Shown piece by piece: positions 9,980 to 19,178 of a DNA stretch of 64,000 bases; within the stretch, counting starts at the first letter, position 1, and the number at the start of each line of letters is the position of its first letter. Both the position numbers and the translations under genes were made by a program. This DNA is from JACCZX01 sp963710675. GTDB taxonomy: Bacteria > Pseudomonadota > Gammaproteobacteria > Burkholderiales > Burkholderiaceae_F. The DNA lies in NCBI GenBank assembly GCA_963710675.1, contig CAVQBE010000015.1, forward strand, positions 62,001 to 126,000, written 5' to 3'. Below the pieces are notes generated by a model. It was not told the DNA's origin. It saw only the letters and a list, made by a program, of their open reading frames with translations, and searched no databases.

Positions 9980-10956
9980 CCCGGCATCAGCACCGTCGAC
10001 CCGACCGTCTTGCGCGCTGCGAGATCTTCATGCGCACGCGCCGCCTCTGACAACGCGTAACGCTGCTCAATATCGACCTTGATCTTGCCTTTCTGCATCA
10101 GATCGAACAATTCCGCAGCCGACTCTTCAAGACGCGCGCGCGGCACGATATGCGTCGCGAGCGTTGGCCGGGTCACGAACAGCGATCCCTTGGCAGCGAG
10201 GATGCCGAGGTTGACGCCGGTGACCGCGCCCGATGCGTTACCAAAGCTCACCATCAGCCCGCGCGGCTGCAGGCAATCCAGCGAGCCTTCCCACGTCGTC
10301 TTGCCAACGCCGTCATAGACGACAGGCACCTTCGCGCCGTTGGTGAGCGCAGCAACACGCTCCGCGAAATTTTCTTTCGAATAATCGATCGTCTGCCACG
10401 CGCCGGCATTCTTGGCGAGCGCAGCCTTTTCGGGCGAGCTCACGGTGCCGATCAATCGCACGCCAAGCGCGCGCGCCCATTGGCACGCTATCAAGCCGAC
10501 GCCGCCCGCCGCCGCATGAAACAGGATGGTCTCATTGCCTTGCAAGCGATACGTCTGCCGGAACAGATACTGAACCGTCAATCCCTTCAGCATCACCGCT
10601 GCGGCTTGCTCGAAGCTGATCGCCTTCGGAATCTTGACAACGGTGGCCGCCGGCATCGTGCGCAACTCAGCGTAGGCGCCGATCGGTCCCTGCGGATAAG
10701 CGACACGATCCCCTTCCTTCAAGGCCGCAACGTTCGCGCCGACCGCGTCGATCACCCCCGCGCCCTCGAATCCCAAACCATGCGGCAGCGCGTTCGCATA
10801 CAGACCGGTGCGAAAGTAGATGTCAATGAAGTTAAGCCCGATCGCGCGCTGGCGAATCCGCACCTCTCCCGGCCCGGGGTCGGGGACGTCGGCTTCGACC
10901 ATTTCGATCACTTCGGGGGCGCCGTGCGAGCGGATCACGATGGACTTCGACTTCAT
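9976..10956 (-). CDS. NADPH:quinone oxidoreductase (zeta-crystallin type)
   Basis: Zinc-free medium-chain dehydrogenase/reductase of 326 residues. The N-terminal GroES-like part (AIGLNFIDIYFRTGLY) and the nucleotide motif AAAGGVGLIACQWA near residue 150 place it with quinone reductases. It would reduce quinones with NADPH in the cytosol. The ATG overlaps the TGA of the upstream EamA gene (ATGA), and AAGGAGG lies just upstream, so the two genes are translated together. The symbol qor would fit but paralogues are common. Confidence 0.88.
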   Translation of the reverse strand: MKSKSIVIRSHGAPEVIEMVEADVPDPGPGEVRIRQRAIGLNFIDIYFRTGLYANALPHGLGFEGAGVIDAVGANVAALKEGDRVAYPQGPIGAYAELRTMPAATVVKIPKAISFEQAAAVMLKGLTVQYLFRQTYRLQGNETILFHAAAGGVGLIACQWARALGVRLIGTVSSPEKAALAKNAGAWQTIDYSKENFAERVAALTNGAKVPVVYDGVGKTTWEGSLDCLQPRGLMVSFGNASGAVTGVNLGILAAKGSLFVTRPTLATHIVPRARLEESAAELFDLMQKGKIKVDIEQRYALSEAARAHEDLAARKTVGSTVLMPG

Positions 10957-11888
10957 GTGACTTCCTCCTTTGTTGCCGGCACTTTGCCGGCGCGCGTCAA
11001 GACATAGATGCCAATCAGGACGAGCGCCGTGCCAGCTATTTGCCAGATCGATATGCGCTCACCAAGAAAAAGATACGCCAGTGCGATCGTCGACACGGGG
11101 CCGACCATCGAGGCCATCGAGGCACGGCTCGCGCCGATGCGCTCGACGGCGAGCATCGTCGCAAACACCGGAAGCACGGTGCACAACACCGCGTTCAACA
11201 GCGATAGCCAGTAGACCTCGGGCGGTTGACGAAGTGCAGAGATTGGATTCAGCACCACGAACTGTGCGAAGACCGCAAAGCTCGACACGCACATTGCATA
11301 CGCCGTCAGGCGTAGCGCTCCCAGCCGCCGTACCAGTTCACCCGAGATGATCAGATAAATCGCGTAGCAAACTGCCGCGCCGAACACGAGTGCGGACCCC
11401 AGCAGCACTTGTCCGCCTTCCAGACTGACGTCGTGCCAGAAGACCAGCAAGATGCCACCGTAACAAAGCGCCAGGGCACCCCACTCGTGGCGCCCAAAGC
11501 GTTGACGCAGGAAAAGTGCGGACAACACAACAACCAACGTCGGACTCAAATACAGGATCAAGCGCTCGAGTGCAGCTGTAACGTACTGCAGGCCCAGAAA
11601 ATCCAGATAGCTGGCCGCGTAATAACCCAACAGTCCAACCAGAATCAAGCGTCCGTGGTCTATGAGCGACAAAGGCTGCGCACCACGAGACGACCATATC
11701 AGAACAGCAACGAAAAACGGCAGCGAAAACACCATCCGCAGAGCAATCAAGGTCGTGGCGTCGACACCGTAGCGGTACGCAAGTTTGATGACAACTGCTT
11801 TGGCCGAGAACAGAACGCTGCCGCCGATGGCCAGCGCCAGGCCGGCCGCAAACGCACTTCGGTGAGCTGACTGCACATCGGATTGCAC
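10953..11888 (-). CDS. EamA/DMT-family transporter
   Basis: Ten-segment drug/metabolite transporter of 311 residues with two EamA repeats, each ending near conserved helices (AALERLILYLSPTLVVVLSA and STIALAYLFLGERISIWQ). It starts at GTG 11888. It is unbroken, unlike the transporter at 4658. The stop overlaps the start of the quinone reductase gene, so they form a two-gene operon. Export of a metabolite is the family role; the substrate cannot be read from sequence. It is divergent from the hydrolase at 12028 over a 139-nt spacer. Confidence 0.88.
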   Translation of the reverse strand: MQSDVQSAHRSAFAAGLALAIGGSVLFSAKAVVIKLAYRYGVDATTLIALRMVFSLPFFVAVLIWSSRGAQPLSLIDHGRLILVGLLGYYAASYLDFLGLQYVTAALERLILYLSPTLVVVLSALFLRQRFGRHEWGALALCYGGILLVFWHDVSLEGGQVLLGSALVFGAAVCYAIYLIISGELVRRLGALRLTAYAMCVSSFAVFAQFVVLNPISALRQPPEVYWLSLLNAVLCTVLPVFATMLAVERIGASRASMASMVGPVSTIALAYLFLGERISIWQIAGTALVLIGIYVLTRAGKVPATKEEVT

Positions 11889-12027
11889 AAGACGATTCTA
11901 CGGTTCGACCGTAACCGCCTGCGGTTCGCAATCTGAAAGCCACGCATTGCGCGGTTGCTTTGGCGCCGTCGCGCGACGGATTGTTATTCTTCGCCGCGCT
12001 CAGTGTGTTGGGAAGTGCGCGCATCGA

Positions 12028-13488
12028 ATGAAAGCGTTTCCACCGTTATCTTGCTTGTTCATTGCGGCTCTCGCCCTGGCGTCTTGTCGTTCGTCGACAA
12101 CGACCGACGCCGCGCTGGAAGCGTGCCGCATCCCGGGTGTTGAGCGCGAGGTGAAGTGCGGGGTCGTGCGCGTGCCCGAGGATCCGGATGCGCCAAGCAG
12201 CCGCACTATTGAGGTGCGCTACGCGGTCGTGCCTGCCGTTGCGCGCAACAAGCAACCCGATCCGATATTCGTCTTTGCGGGCGGGCCGGGACAGGCGGCA
12301 ACGAAAGTCGCACGGCAGGTAATGCCGGTGCTGGCGGAGCTGAACGCACGGCGCGACCTGGTGTTTATTGATCAGCGCGGTACGGGCCTCTCGAACGCTC
12401 TTGAATGCGATATCGATGAAGGTTCCCTGGCATCGGCGCTCGAGCCTGAGCAACAGCTGGCGCGGCTCGGTCCGTGCTTGAAGGGGCTTCGCGCGGACTT
12501 GCGTCAGTACGCGACTTGGATCGCTGTTCGTGACTTCGACGCAATTCGGGCGCAGCTTGGTGCCGCGAAGGTGAATCTTTGGGGTGCGTCTTACGGCACG
12601 CGCGCCGCGCTCGAATACATGCGCCAATATCCCGAGCGAGTTCGAACTGCGGTACTCGACGGCGTAGCTCCACCCGACATGGCACTGCCATTGTCCTTCG
12701 CGCTCGATGCCGAGGCGGCGCTGAAGTCGCTCGCCGATCTATGCGCGCGGGACGAGCAGTGCCGCACGAAATACCCCGACTTCGATCAGCGGGTATCCGC
12801 GCTGCTCAAGCGCGCGGAAACCGGCATCGACATTCGCATCCCGCATCCGCTTACCGGCGCCACGGAGTCTTTTCGCCTCGATCGCAAAATGCTGGCCTCT
12901 TTGCTGCGCGCACCGTTGTATGTGCCGCAGCTGGCCTCGGTGCTGCCGTATGCGCTGGGCGAAGCGGGCCGTGGGGATTTCACCGCACTCGTGGCGTTGA
13001 GTGCGGCAGTCAGCGGTGGCGCCCGCGAAAATTTTGCAGTCGGTATGCACTTCGCTGTGATCTGTGCTGAAGACGTTCCGCGCACCGCTGCCGCTGCGTC
13101 GCAGGTTGATGCCGGTCGCTTCGGTTCTGCGTTCGCCGAGTTGTACCAGCAAGCGTGCCGGCTCGTGCCGTCGCGGGTGGTGCCGGCAGAGTTTTATTCT
13201 GTCCCGGCGTCCAAAGTTCCGGTACTAATTTTCTCGGGCGGGCTGGATCCGGCGACGCCACCACGTCATGGCGACTCGGTCGCACAACGGCTCGGCAACA
13301 CGAAGCACATCATTGCACCGAACCTCGCTCACGGTATCAGTGCGCAAGGCTGCGCTCCGATGCTCGTGTCGCGCTTTGTACGCGATGCAGCGTTCGACCG
13401 AATCGACGGCGAGTGTCTGACGCGAATTCCGGCGCCCGGCTTTTTCGTTGCAATCGACCCAGCCGCAGCACCGAAGACAAAGCCTTGA
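12028..13488 (+). CDS. Alpha/beta hydrolase lipoprotein (TAP-like peptidase)
   Basis: Protein of 486 residues. ATG 12028 is preferred over earlier in-frame starts because it opens a signal peptide with lipobox LASC (Cys near 20). The alpha/beta-hydrolase triad is visible: nucleophile Ser in WGASYGTR, Asp in SGGLDPATPPRH and His in NLAHGIS. The oxyanion region is VFAGGPGQAA. The C-terminus matches the TAP-like domain of tripeptidyl aminopeptidases. An envelope-anchored peptidase or esterase is expected. It is 9 nt upstream of the ABC ATPase gene, possibly in one operon. Confidence 0.85.
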   Translation: MKAFPPLSCLFIAALALASCRSSTTTDAALEACRIPGVEREVKCGVVRVPEDPDAPSSRTIEVRYAVVPAVARNKQPDPIFVFAGGPGQAATKVARQVMPVLAELNARRDLVFIDQRGTGLSNALECDIDEGSLASALEPEQQLARLGPCLKGLRADLRQYATWIAVRDFDAIRAQLGAAKVNLWGASYGTRAALEYMRQYPERVRTAVLDGVAPPDMALPLSFALDAEAALKSLADLCARDEQCRTKYPDFDQRVSALLKRAETGIDIRIPHPLTGATESFRLDRKMLASLLRAPLYVPQLASVLPYALGEAGRGDFTALVALSAAVSGGARENFAVGMHFAVICAEDVPRTAAAASQVDAGRFGSAFAELYQQACRLVPSRVVPAEFYSVPASKVPVLIFSGGLDPATPPRHGDSVAQRLGNTKHIIAPNLAHGISAQGCAPMLVSRFVRDAAFDRIDGECLTRIPAPGFFVAIDPAAAPKTKP

Positions 13489-13497
13489 TCGAAGCCG

Positions 13498-14253
13498 ATG
13501 ATTGAAGTGCATCAGCTCGCCAAGTCCTTCGACGCGAAGGTCGACGGAAAAAAGGCACGCATCATTGCCGTCGAGGACGTGTCATTTCTTGCCGCCGACG
13601 GCCGCATAACAGCGATGCTCGGGCCAAATGGCGCTGGCAAGACAACCACGCTCCGAATCATCGGCACGTTGGTAAAGGCCGATCGCGGCCAAGCGCGAGT
13701 CGGAGGGATTGATGTGCAGGCCGATACGCGCGCCGTCCGCGCTCAACTGGGCGTGTTATCCGATGCCCGTGGGCTGTACACGCGACTGACAGCACGCGAA
13801 AACGTCGAGTATTACGCGCGATTGCGTAACGTGCCGGCAACGGTAGGCAACGAGCGGCTCGCCAAAATGGCCGAGCTGCTCGATATGGGCTCCCTGCTGG
13901 ATCGTCGCGTCGAAGGCTTCTCGACCGGCGAGCGGTTGAAGGTGGCACTGGCCCGAGCGCTGATCCATGACCCGCACCATTTGGTCTTGGACGAACCGAC
14001 CAACGGACTCGATGTCGTCTCAACGCGCGCATTGCGCAAGCTGCTACTGCATCTGCGCGATACCGGCAAGTGCATTGTTATCTCGTCGCACATCATGCAG
14101 GAGGTGGATCAACTCGCCGACGAAATCGTGATCGTTGCGCGCGGCCGCACTGTTTCACACGGAACCGCGCAACAAATCCGCGCCGAAGCTGGAACCGAAT
14201 CGCTGGAAGACGCGTTTGTAAAACTCGCGTACGAATCCGAGCCGGTGCGATGA
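13498..14253 (+). CDS. ABC exporter ATPase, NatA-like
   Basis: ATPase subunit of 251 residues. Walker A GPNGAGKTTT is near residue 42, the signature is degenerate (FSTGERLKVALARAL), and Walker B is LVLDEPTNGLD near 160, followed by the switch His in ISSHIMQEV. It resembles NatA-type Na+ exporters and related ABC-2 systems. The permease gene follows after a 73-nt repeat-bearing spacer. With it, the protein would energise export of Na+ or another substrate; specificity is inferred only from family likeness. Confidence 0.9.
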   Translation: MIEVHQLAKSFDAKVDGKKARIIAVEDVSFLAADGRITAMLGPNGAGKTTTLRIIGTLVKADRGQARVGGIDVQADTRAVRAQLGVLSDARGLYTRLTARENVEYYARLRNVPATVGNERLAKMAELLDMGSLLDRRVEGFSTGERLKVALARALIHDPHHLVLDEPTNGLDVVSTRALRKLLLHLRDTGKCIVISSHIMQEVDQLADEIVIVARGRTVSHGTAQQIRAEAGTESLEDAFVKLAYESEPVR

Positions 14254-14326
14254 GCTCTCCGCTCGGCCGCCCGAAGGAGGCTCGCTCCCGCTTGGCGGGA
14301 TGGCGCGCAGCGCCAAGGGTGCAACC
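14254..14326. repeat. REP-like palindromic spacer between ABC genes
   Basis: The spacer contains CGGCCGCCCGAAGG (14264-14277), which recurs at 19232-19245, and a stem CTTGGCG (14291-14297) pairing with CGCCAAG (14311-14317). It resembles extragenic palindromes common in Burkholderiales genomes (from memory, not searched). Its position between two co-transcribed genes suggests an mRNA hairpin that tunes permease expression. Confidence 0.5.
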
Positions 14327-15499
14327 TTGAACACGACGTGGACAGTCTTTCGCAAGGAGCTCAAGGACGCACTGCGCGACCGCCGCACCTGGCTGATCGT
14401 GCTGGTGACGTCGATCCTCGCGGGCCCACTGACGCTGTTTCTGCTGTCGATCTTTATCGCCAGCGTTGAAGAAGGCGCCGCAAAACGAGAGATCTATGTT
14501 GCCAATGCCGTAGCGGCGCCGACATTGATCAACTTTCTGCAGCGCGCGGGCGCAACCGTCAAGGACGCGCCCACGGACTACGCGGCGCAAATCAAGTCAG
14601 GACGATTGCAGAACGCCGTGATTGTGGTTCCCGATCAGTTCGAACAGCGTCTCGCCGCCGGCGAGACCGTCCGACTTCCGATCACGTTCGATGAAACCGC
14701 ATCGCGGGCACAGCCGGCAACACGGGTTACGTTAGGTGCCGTGCGCGGTTTTGCGCGCGAACTCGGCCTTCAGCGACTGCTGGCACGCGGCGTCAGTCCC
14801 CAAGTTCTGGCGGCCGTTGAGATAGAGGAGATTAATGTCGCAAGCAGTCAGGCGCGCGGCGCGCAGTTGTTATTCCTGATCCCATGGTTGGCGCTGCTAG
14901 GCTCTGTTGCGGGCGCGCTCAGTGTTGCAATCGACGTCACCGCTGGCGAACGCGAGCGCGGCTCGCTCGAGCCGCTGCTGATGAATCCGGTCGAAGCGGG
15001 AGCGGTGGTCCTTGGTAAATGGGCGGTCGTCGCGCTGTGCTCGGCCGCGGTGGTCATCCTGACGCTGATCGGCTTCAAGACGGCCATGCAATTCATACGC
15101 AGCGAAAACCTGTCCGCGCTGATGCAGTTCGGCTTCAGCGAGTTCGCGCTGTTCATTGCGATGCTGCTGCCGTTTTCCGCGATGATCGCGTCACTGAACA
15201 TGCTCGCCGCAACGTACGGCCGCAGCCATAAGGAGGCACAGACCTATGCGACCTACCTCGCAATGCTGGTCAACTTCACACCGATCATCCCGCTGTTCAT
15301 ATCGATTCGCGATGCGGGCTGGCAGCTTTTCGTGCCCGCGATGGCGCAACAAGCCGTGATGATGCGCGGGCTGCGGGGTGAAGCCATCACCGCGGTCGAC
15401 ATTTTATTGCCGGGAGGCATCGCGATTGCACTAACCGCAGCGGCACTCTTTGCGCAGGGTCGATTGCTTCGAACCGAGAGGATCATATTTTCGCGATAG
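14327..15499 (+). CDS. ABC exporter permease, NatB-like
   Basis: ABC-2 type permease of 390 residues. An N-terminal helix follows ELKDALRDRRTWLIVLV; a large extracytoplasmic domain spans about residues 45-185; five or so membrane helices follow, including the RGSLEPLLMNPV loop typical of NatB. TTG 14327 is chosen because AAGGGT lies 7 nt upstream and family members begin MNTTW; an in-frame ATG at 14300 is inside the repeat. It pairs with the ATPase at 13498. Substrate, possibly Na+ or a drug, is uncertain. Confidence 0.85.
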   Translation: MNTTWTVFRKELKDALRDRRTWLIVLVTSILAGPLTLFLLSIFIASVEEGAAKREIYVANAVAAPTLINFLQRAGATVKDAPTDYAAQIKSGRLQNAVIVVPDQFEQRLAAGETVRLPITFDETASRAQPATRVTLGAVRGFARELGLQRLLARGVSPQVLAAVEIEEINVASSQARGAQLLFLIPWLALLGSVAGALSVAIDVTAGERERGSLEPLLMNPVEAGAVVLGKWAVVALCSAAVVILTLIGFKTAMQFIRSENLSALMQFGFSEFALFIAMLLPFSAMIASLNMLAATYGRSHKEAQTYATYLAMLVNFTPIIPLFISIRDAGWQLFVPAMAQQAVMMRGLRGEAITAVDILLPGGIAIALTAAALFAQGRLLRTERIIFSR

Positions 15500-15626
15500 G
15501 GGTTTCGGGCGCCGGTAAGCATCGAAGGGCGAACACCCGCAATGCAGGCAGCCGAGGCCAGCCACCTGATCACCGATTTATTCGCAGTACCGCGTCGCTC
15601 ACGCGGTGCGATAATCGGCCCCGCCG

Positions 15627-17075
15627 ATGTCTGAACCTTACACAGCCACCGTCCCGCTCGACCCGCTCGACGCACCGGTTCCTGCGCCGCCAAAGACGAT
15701 CGGGCGCTTCACGATCTTGAACGAGATCGGTCGCGGTTCGTACGGCGTCGTATACGCCGCGCACGATCCTGTCCTGGCCCGTGAAGTCGCGATCAAGATC
15801 ATTCCGCTAGCTCGCGAAGATCAGTTCCGCACGCAGATCGAAGCGAGTTTTCTGCACGAAGCCAAATCGGCCGGCGGCATGAGCCACCCCAGCATCGTGA
15901 CGATCTATGACGCGGGCAAGACCGACTCGTTTGCATACATCGCGATGGAGCGGCTGCACGGACAAGATTTGCACGAATACCTGGCGAGCGGTAATCGCAT
16001 GAGTCCGCGCCAGTCGGCAGCAATGATGATGCGAGTCGCCGATGCCATTCATTACGCGAACAAGCGGGGGCTCGTACATCGTGACATCAAGCCGAGCAAT
16101 ATTTTCTTGTCGCGCGATCTGAAGCCGAAGCTGCTCGACTTCGGCACCGCGCTCGCGCCGGTGCCGGAGACGAAGCTGCGCGGCACGCGCCAGCTCGTTG
16201 GCACTCCGAACTACATGTCGCCCGAGCAAGCCGATGGGGCAACCCTCGATGCGCGCAGCGACATCTTTTCACTCGGCACGATTTTGTATGAGCTGCTTTG
16301 TGGTCGCCGCGCGTTCGATGGTCGAACGGTCGATGAAACGCTTGACCAGGTGCTTGCTGCAAATCCAAAGTCCGTCGATCGAATTCGTTCGGAAACACCG
16401 CCGGCACTCGTCGAAATCGTGCGCAAGGCGATGGCCAAGGAGCCTGCAGCGCGGTACCAAAAGGCAGCCGAGTTACGCAATGCATTGGCAGATTTCGTGG
16501 ATGGTTCGCGGGCTCCTGCTGCGGACGCTGTTGGAACTCGTGCGAGCGAACCCCGCCTGGTCGCCGCACCGCCGCGCAAGTCTGCATTGAGTGGACGCGC
16601 GATGGTGGCGATCGTCACCGGGGCGATAGCGATCATCGTGTTGGCGGCAGCGCTGCGCCGTGAGCCCTCAGTACCTGTCCCGCCAGTCGAAGCTTCCGCA
16701 CCGGTGATTGCGCCGCAGCCAGTGACTGCGGCCCCGCCCGTCGAACCGCAACCAACGCCATCGTCCGAAGCACTCGCTGCTGCGGCCTTGCGCGAGGCGC
16801 AAGCCGCGGAGGCCAGGGCCGCGAGCCGGCGCAAGGTCGAGCCGCCACCAGCACCGGTGCCTCCACCCCGTGATGGCACGGTGACGCTGGCGGTGTCCCC
16901 CTGGGGCGAAGTTAGCGTCGGCGGCAGTCCGCGCGGCGTGTCGCCGCCGCTAACGCAACTGACGTTGCCGCCGGGCGTGCATACGATCGAAATTCGTAAT
17001 GGCTCGGCGGCACCGTTCGTCGCGCGCGTCGAGATCAAATCGGGTGAGACGCTCGGCCTGCAACACCGCTTTTAG
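15627..17075 (+). CDS. Membrane Ser/Thr protein kinase with PEGA-like tail
   Basis: Hanks-type kinase of 482 residues. The active features are intact: glycine loop GRGSYGVV, Lys57 in VAIK, catalytic Asp153 in HRDIKPSN, Asp171 in DFG, and SPEQ. A membrane helix lies at about 323-343 (AMVAIVTGAIAIIVLAA). The linker is Pro/Ala-rich, and residues about 410-482 form a PEGA-like beta domain (VAVSPWGEVSVGG-type pattern) outside the membrane. It is the first of three genes: kinase, pseudokinase, TssQ-like lipoprotein. Such kinases often regulate type VI secretion; no T6SS core gene is in this window. Confidence 0.92.
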   Translation: MSEPYTATVPLDPLDAPVPAPPKTIGRFTILNEIGRGSYGVVYAAHDPVLAREVAIKIIPLAREDQFRTQIEASFLHEAKSAGGMSHPSIVTIYDAGKTDSFAYIAMERLHGQDLHEYLASGNRMSPRQSAAMMMRVADAIHYANKRGLVHRDIKPSNIFLSRDLKPKLLDFGTALAPVPETKLRGTRQLVGTPNYMSPEQADGATLDARSDIFSLGTILYELLCGRRAFDGRTVDETLDQVLAANPKSVDRIRSETPPALVEIVRKAMAKEPAARYQKAAELRNALADFVDGSRAPAADAVGTRASEPRLVAAPPRKSALSGRAMVAIVTGAIAIIVLAAALRREPSVPVPPVEASAPVIAPQPVTAAPPVEPQPTPSSEALAAAALREAQAAEARAASRRKVEPPPAPVPPPRDGTVTLAVSPWGEVSVGGSPRGVSPPLTQLTLPPGVHTIEIRNGSAAPFVARVEIKSGETLGLQHRF

Positions 17076-17084
17076 TTACGCGCT

Positions 17085-17172
17085 TCTCGTACGTGCGGTT
17101 GCTCCGCAGCCGTACGTGCACTCGTCGCGATGGTTTGCGGGCCACACACTTTGGGCGGCCGCGCGCGCGGCC
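17085..17172. repeat. Palindromic repeats between kinase genes
   Basis: The spacer holds a hairpin built from CGTACGTGCGG and CCGCAGCCGTACG (one bulge, about 17090-17116) and a perfect 16-bp palindrome GGCCGCGCGCGCGGCC (17157-17172). The block 17090-17130 is related, in inverse orientation, to 19265-19308; GTGCACTCGTCG (17117-17128) is the reverse complement of CGACGAGTGCAC there. No coding sequence was seen in 17076-17271. Confidence 0.55.
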
Positions 17173-17271
17173 TGGGGCAACCAGCAAAAGCATCTATCCG
17201 GCTCCTGCGGTGGCTTAATTCGCTGCTTCGCTCTGATTGTGATGTATGTCCACATGGGCTAGCCTGACACG

Positions 17272-18711
17272 ATGGCTGAGGCATTAACCCAGAATCTGAA
17301 ACTGATCGGCCGCTATTCGATCCTGCGGGAGCTACGGCGGGACCGGCATACGGTTGCGTATCTTGCGATGGATCCGGTGCTCAACCGGGAGCTGGTGCTA
17401 AAGGCCGTACAGCTGCACCCGCGTCGTGGCGAAGAGTCGGCCGGTCATGAGCGCATCGAGCAGGCGTTCATGCGCCAGGCGCAGGCCGCCGGACGTTTGC
17501 ATCACCCGAACATCGTCACAGTGTTCGACGCCGGTCGCGTGCACAACGTCGGGTATCTGGCACTTGAGCGGGTCGACGGCAAGCTGCTGGATGATGCCAT
17601 CCATGATGGCTTTCGCCCGGGCATGCTGCAGGCCGCAGACATCGTCGCCCGGGTAGCGGACGCTGTCGAGCATGCGCACTCGCGCGGCGTACCGCACGGG
17701 CACCTGGCGCCCTCGCGAATTTATCTGCAGGAGCCCGACAAGGTGCCGAAGGTGATGGGGTTCGGTGGATGGATAGATAGCGGAGCGACCGGCGATTTCG
17801 AGCTGGCCGGAACGCAGGCCATGTTGCCGTACTTTCAGAATGAGCTGGGGGCCGAAGCACGTCGCAAAGATATTCGCGCGCTCGGCGCGTTGCTCTTCTT
17901 GCTGCTTACCGGTGTAAGGCCGGATATGAATGCGTTGCGGAGCCGCAAGGGTGGCGAAAGTCCCATCATCGAGATGCGGCCAGCGGCTCCATTGGCACTG
18001 GCTGAGATCGCAGAAAATGCACTCGAGCTGCACGGCGCGCGGGCGTTCGGCACCGCCGCCCAATTGCGCAATGCACTAACGACTTTCTTGTGGGGTAACC
18101 GCGGAAACCAGCCTCCGAGCGCTCTGACGATTACCGGGATGCCTGCGCGGGTAGAGATTGTGCCGGCTGCGCAACGTCGCGCGCCCACGGTTGGCATGCA
18201 ACCGACGATGCGCATCAGCCGCGCATCACCGCGTTCCAGCAACCATGTCGCACTTGCTGCGGCTTGCGCTATTGCGTTGATTGCCGCTTTCGGCGCAGCG
18301 TGGCGTGACACGGACCGGCCATCGCGGCCGTCAGCTGCAATGTCGCCGCCATCAGTGACTACCGCGCCAACGCAGCATGAATCACAAGCGCAAGGCGACA
18401 GTCCTGCTCCGGGATCCGATGTGAGAACCGAGCCCTTGCCTGCATCGACAAGCCCTCGCGGAAACATGCTCCGTCCGGCGAAGTCGGCAACACCCGAAAG
18501 CGCAAAAGGCGTTGTAATTTTCGCTGTCACCCCTTGGGCGGATGTGTTCGTCAACGGAGCAAGGACCGGCACAACGCCACCGTTAGCGCAGCTCCAGTTG
18601 CCGATTGGCAAGCATACGATCGAATTGCGTAACGGGCAGCGGCAGCCGTTCGTGGCTGAGGTCGATGTTGAGCCCGGGCGTCCGCTGCGAATCAGTCACC
18701 TGTTCAAATGA
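17272..18711 (+). CDS. Membrane pseudokinase with PEGA-like tail
   Basis: Kinase-fold protein of 479 residues with the same layout as the gene before it: kinase-like domain (about 1-270), membrane helix about 324-343 (VALAAACAIALIAAFGAA), PEGA-like C-terminus. The catalytic residues are lost: the HRD loop reads PHGHLAPS (His144 where Asp belongs), DFG reads GFG (Gly163), and the glycine loop is degenerate (LRRDRHTVAY). Lys44 is kept. This predicts no phosphotransfer, so an allosteric partner or scaffold for the active kinase is likely (inference). It overlaps the next gene by 4 nt. Confidence 0.85.
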   Translation: MAEALTQNLKLIGRYSILRELRRDRHTVAYLAMDPVLNRELVLKAVQLHPRRGEESAGHERIEQAFMRQAQAAGRLHHPNIVTVFDAGRVHNVGYLALERVDGKLLDDAIHDGFRPGMLQAADIVARVADAVEHAHSRGVPHGHLAPSRIYLQEPDKVPKVMGFGGWIDSGATGDFELAGTQAMLPYFQNELGAEARRKDIRALGALLFLLLTGVRPDMNALRSRKGGESPIIEMRPAAPLALAEIAENALELHGARAFGTAAQLRNALTTFLWGNRGNQPPSALTITGMPARVEIVPAAQRRAPTVGMQPTMRISRASPRSSNHVALAAACAIALIAAFGAAWRDTDRPSRPSAAMSPPSVTTAPTQHESQAQGDSPAPGSDVRTEPLPASTSPRGNMLRPAKSATPESAKGVVIFAVTPWADVFVNGARTGTTPPLAQLQLPIGKHTIELRNGQRQPFVAEVDVEPGRPLRISHLFK

Positions 18712-19178
18712 GCGACGCTTTTAAGTATCCAGCTCTACCGCGGTTGGCCACTGTTGCCGGGCTGCTGGGTGTCCTAGGCGGCTGTGCATGGCTCGAACCG
18801 CCCCCTGCGCCACCTGCGCCGCCTCCGCCTTCAATTAGCATCGCGCGCCTCTACGAGCAGCCTGCGGAGCGAGCGTTCATCAATGGCATGCGCTTTTACG
18901 AGGATGGCCAGTACGAACGAGCGGAAGTGATGTTCAAGCGAGCCCTGGCTGAAGGACTCGGCGATCGCAACGATATGGCCGCGGCGAACAAGCACCTCGC
19001 CTTCATTGCCTGCGCCTACAGCCGCCCAACGGAATGCGAGTCTGCATTCCGCGCCGCATTCGCTGCCGATCCGGACTTCAAGCTGAGCGATGCCGAAGTC
19101 GGCCATCCGCTATGGGGCCCGGTCTACACGCGGGTCGCAGCCGAGCAGGCAAAGGCGGCGAAGAAAACGTCTTCGTGA
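18708..19178 (+). CDS. TssQ-like T6SS-associated lipoprotein
   Basis: Lipoprotein of 156 residues. The signal ends at the lipobox LGGC (Cys about 27), followed by a Pro-rich linker (PPPAPPAPPPP). The rest is a TPR-like domain with GMRFYEDGQYERAEVMFKRA, a Cys pair in FIACAYSRPTECESAF, and GHPLWGPVYTR near the end. These features match the TssQ family of T6SS-associated lipoproteins (recalled, not searched). It overlaps the pseudokinase gene (ATGA), suggesting a shared job at the envelope. No tss core genes occur here. Confidence 0.75.
   Translation: MSDAFKYPALPRLATVAGLLGVLGGCAWLEPPPAPPAPPPPSISIARLYEQPAERAFINGMRFYEDGQYERAEVMFKRALAEGLGDRNDMAAANKHLAFIACAYSRPTECESAFRAAFAADPDFKLSDAEVGHPLWGPVYTRVAAEQAKAAKKTSS

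Noticed and set aside
16211..17038. Minus-strand frame opposite the kinase gene
   Set aside because: Low-complexity Gly/Ser/Thr-rich translation typical of the reverse strand of Ala/Pro-rich coding sequence.
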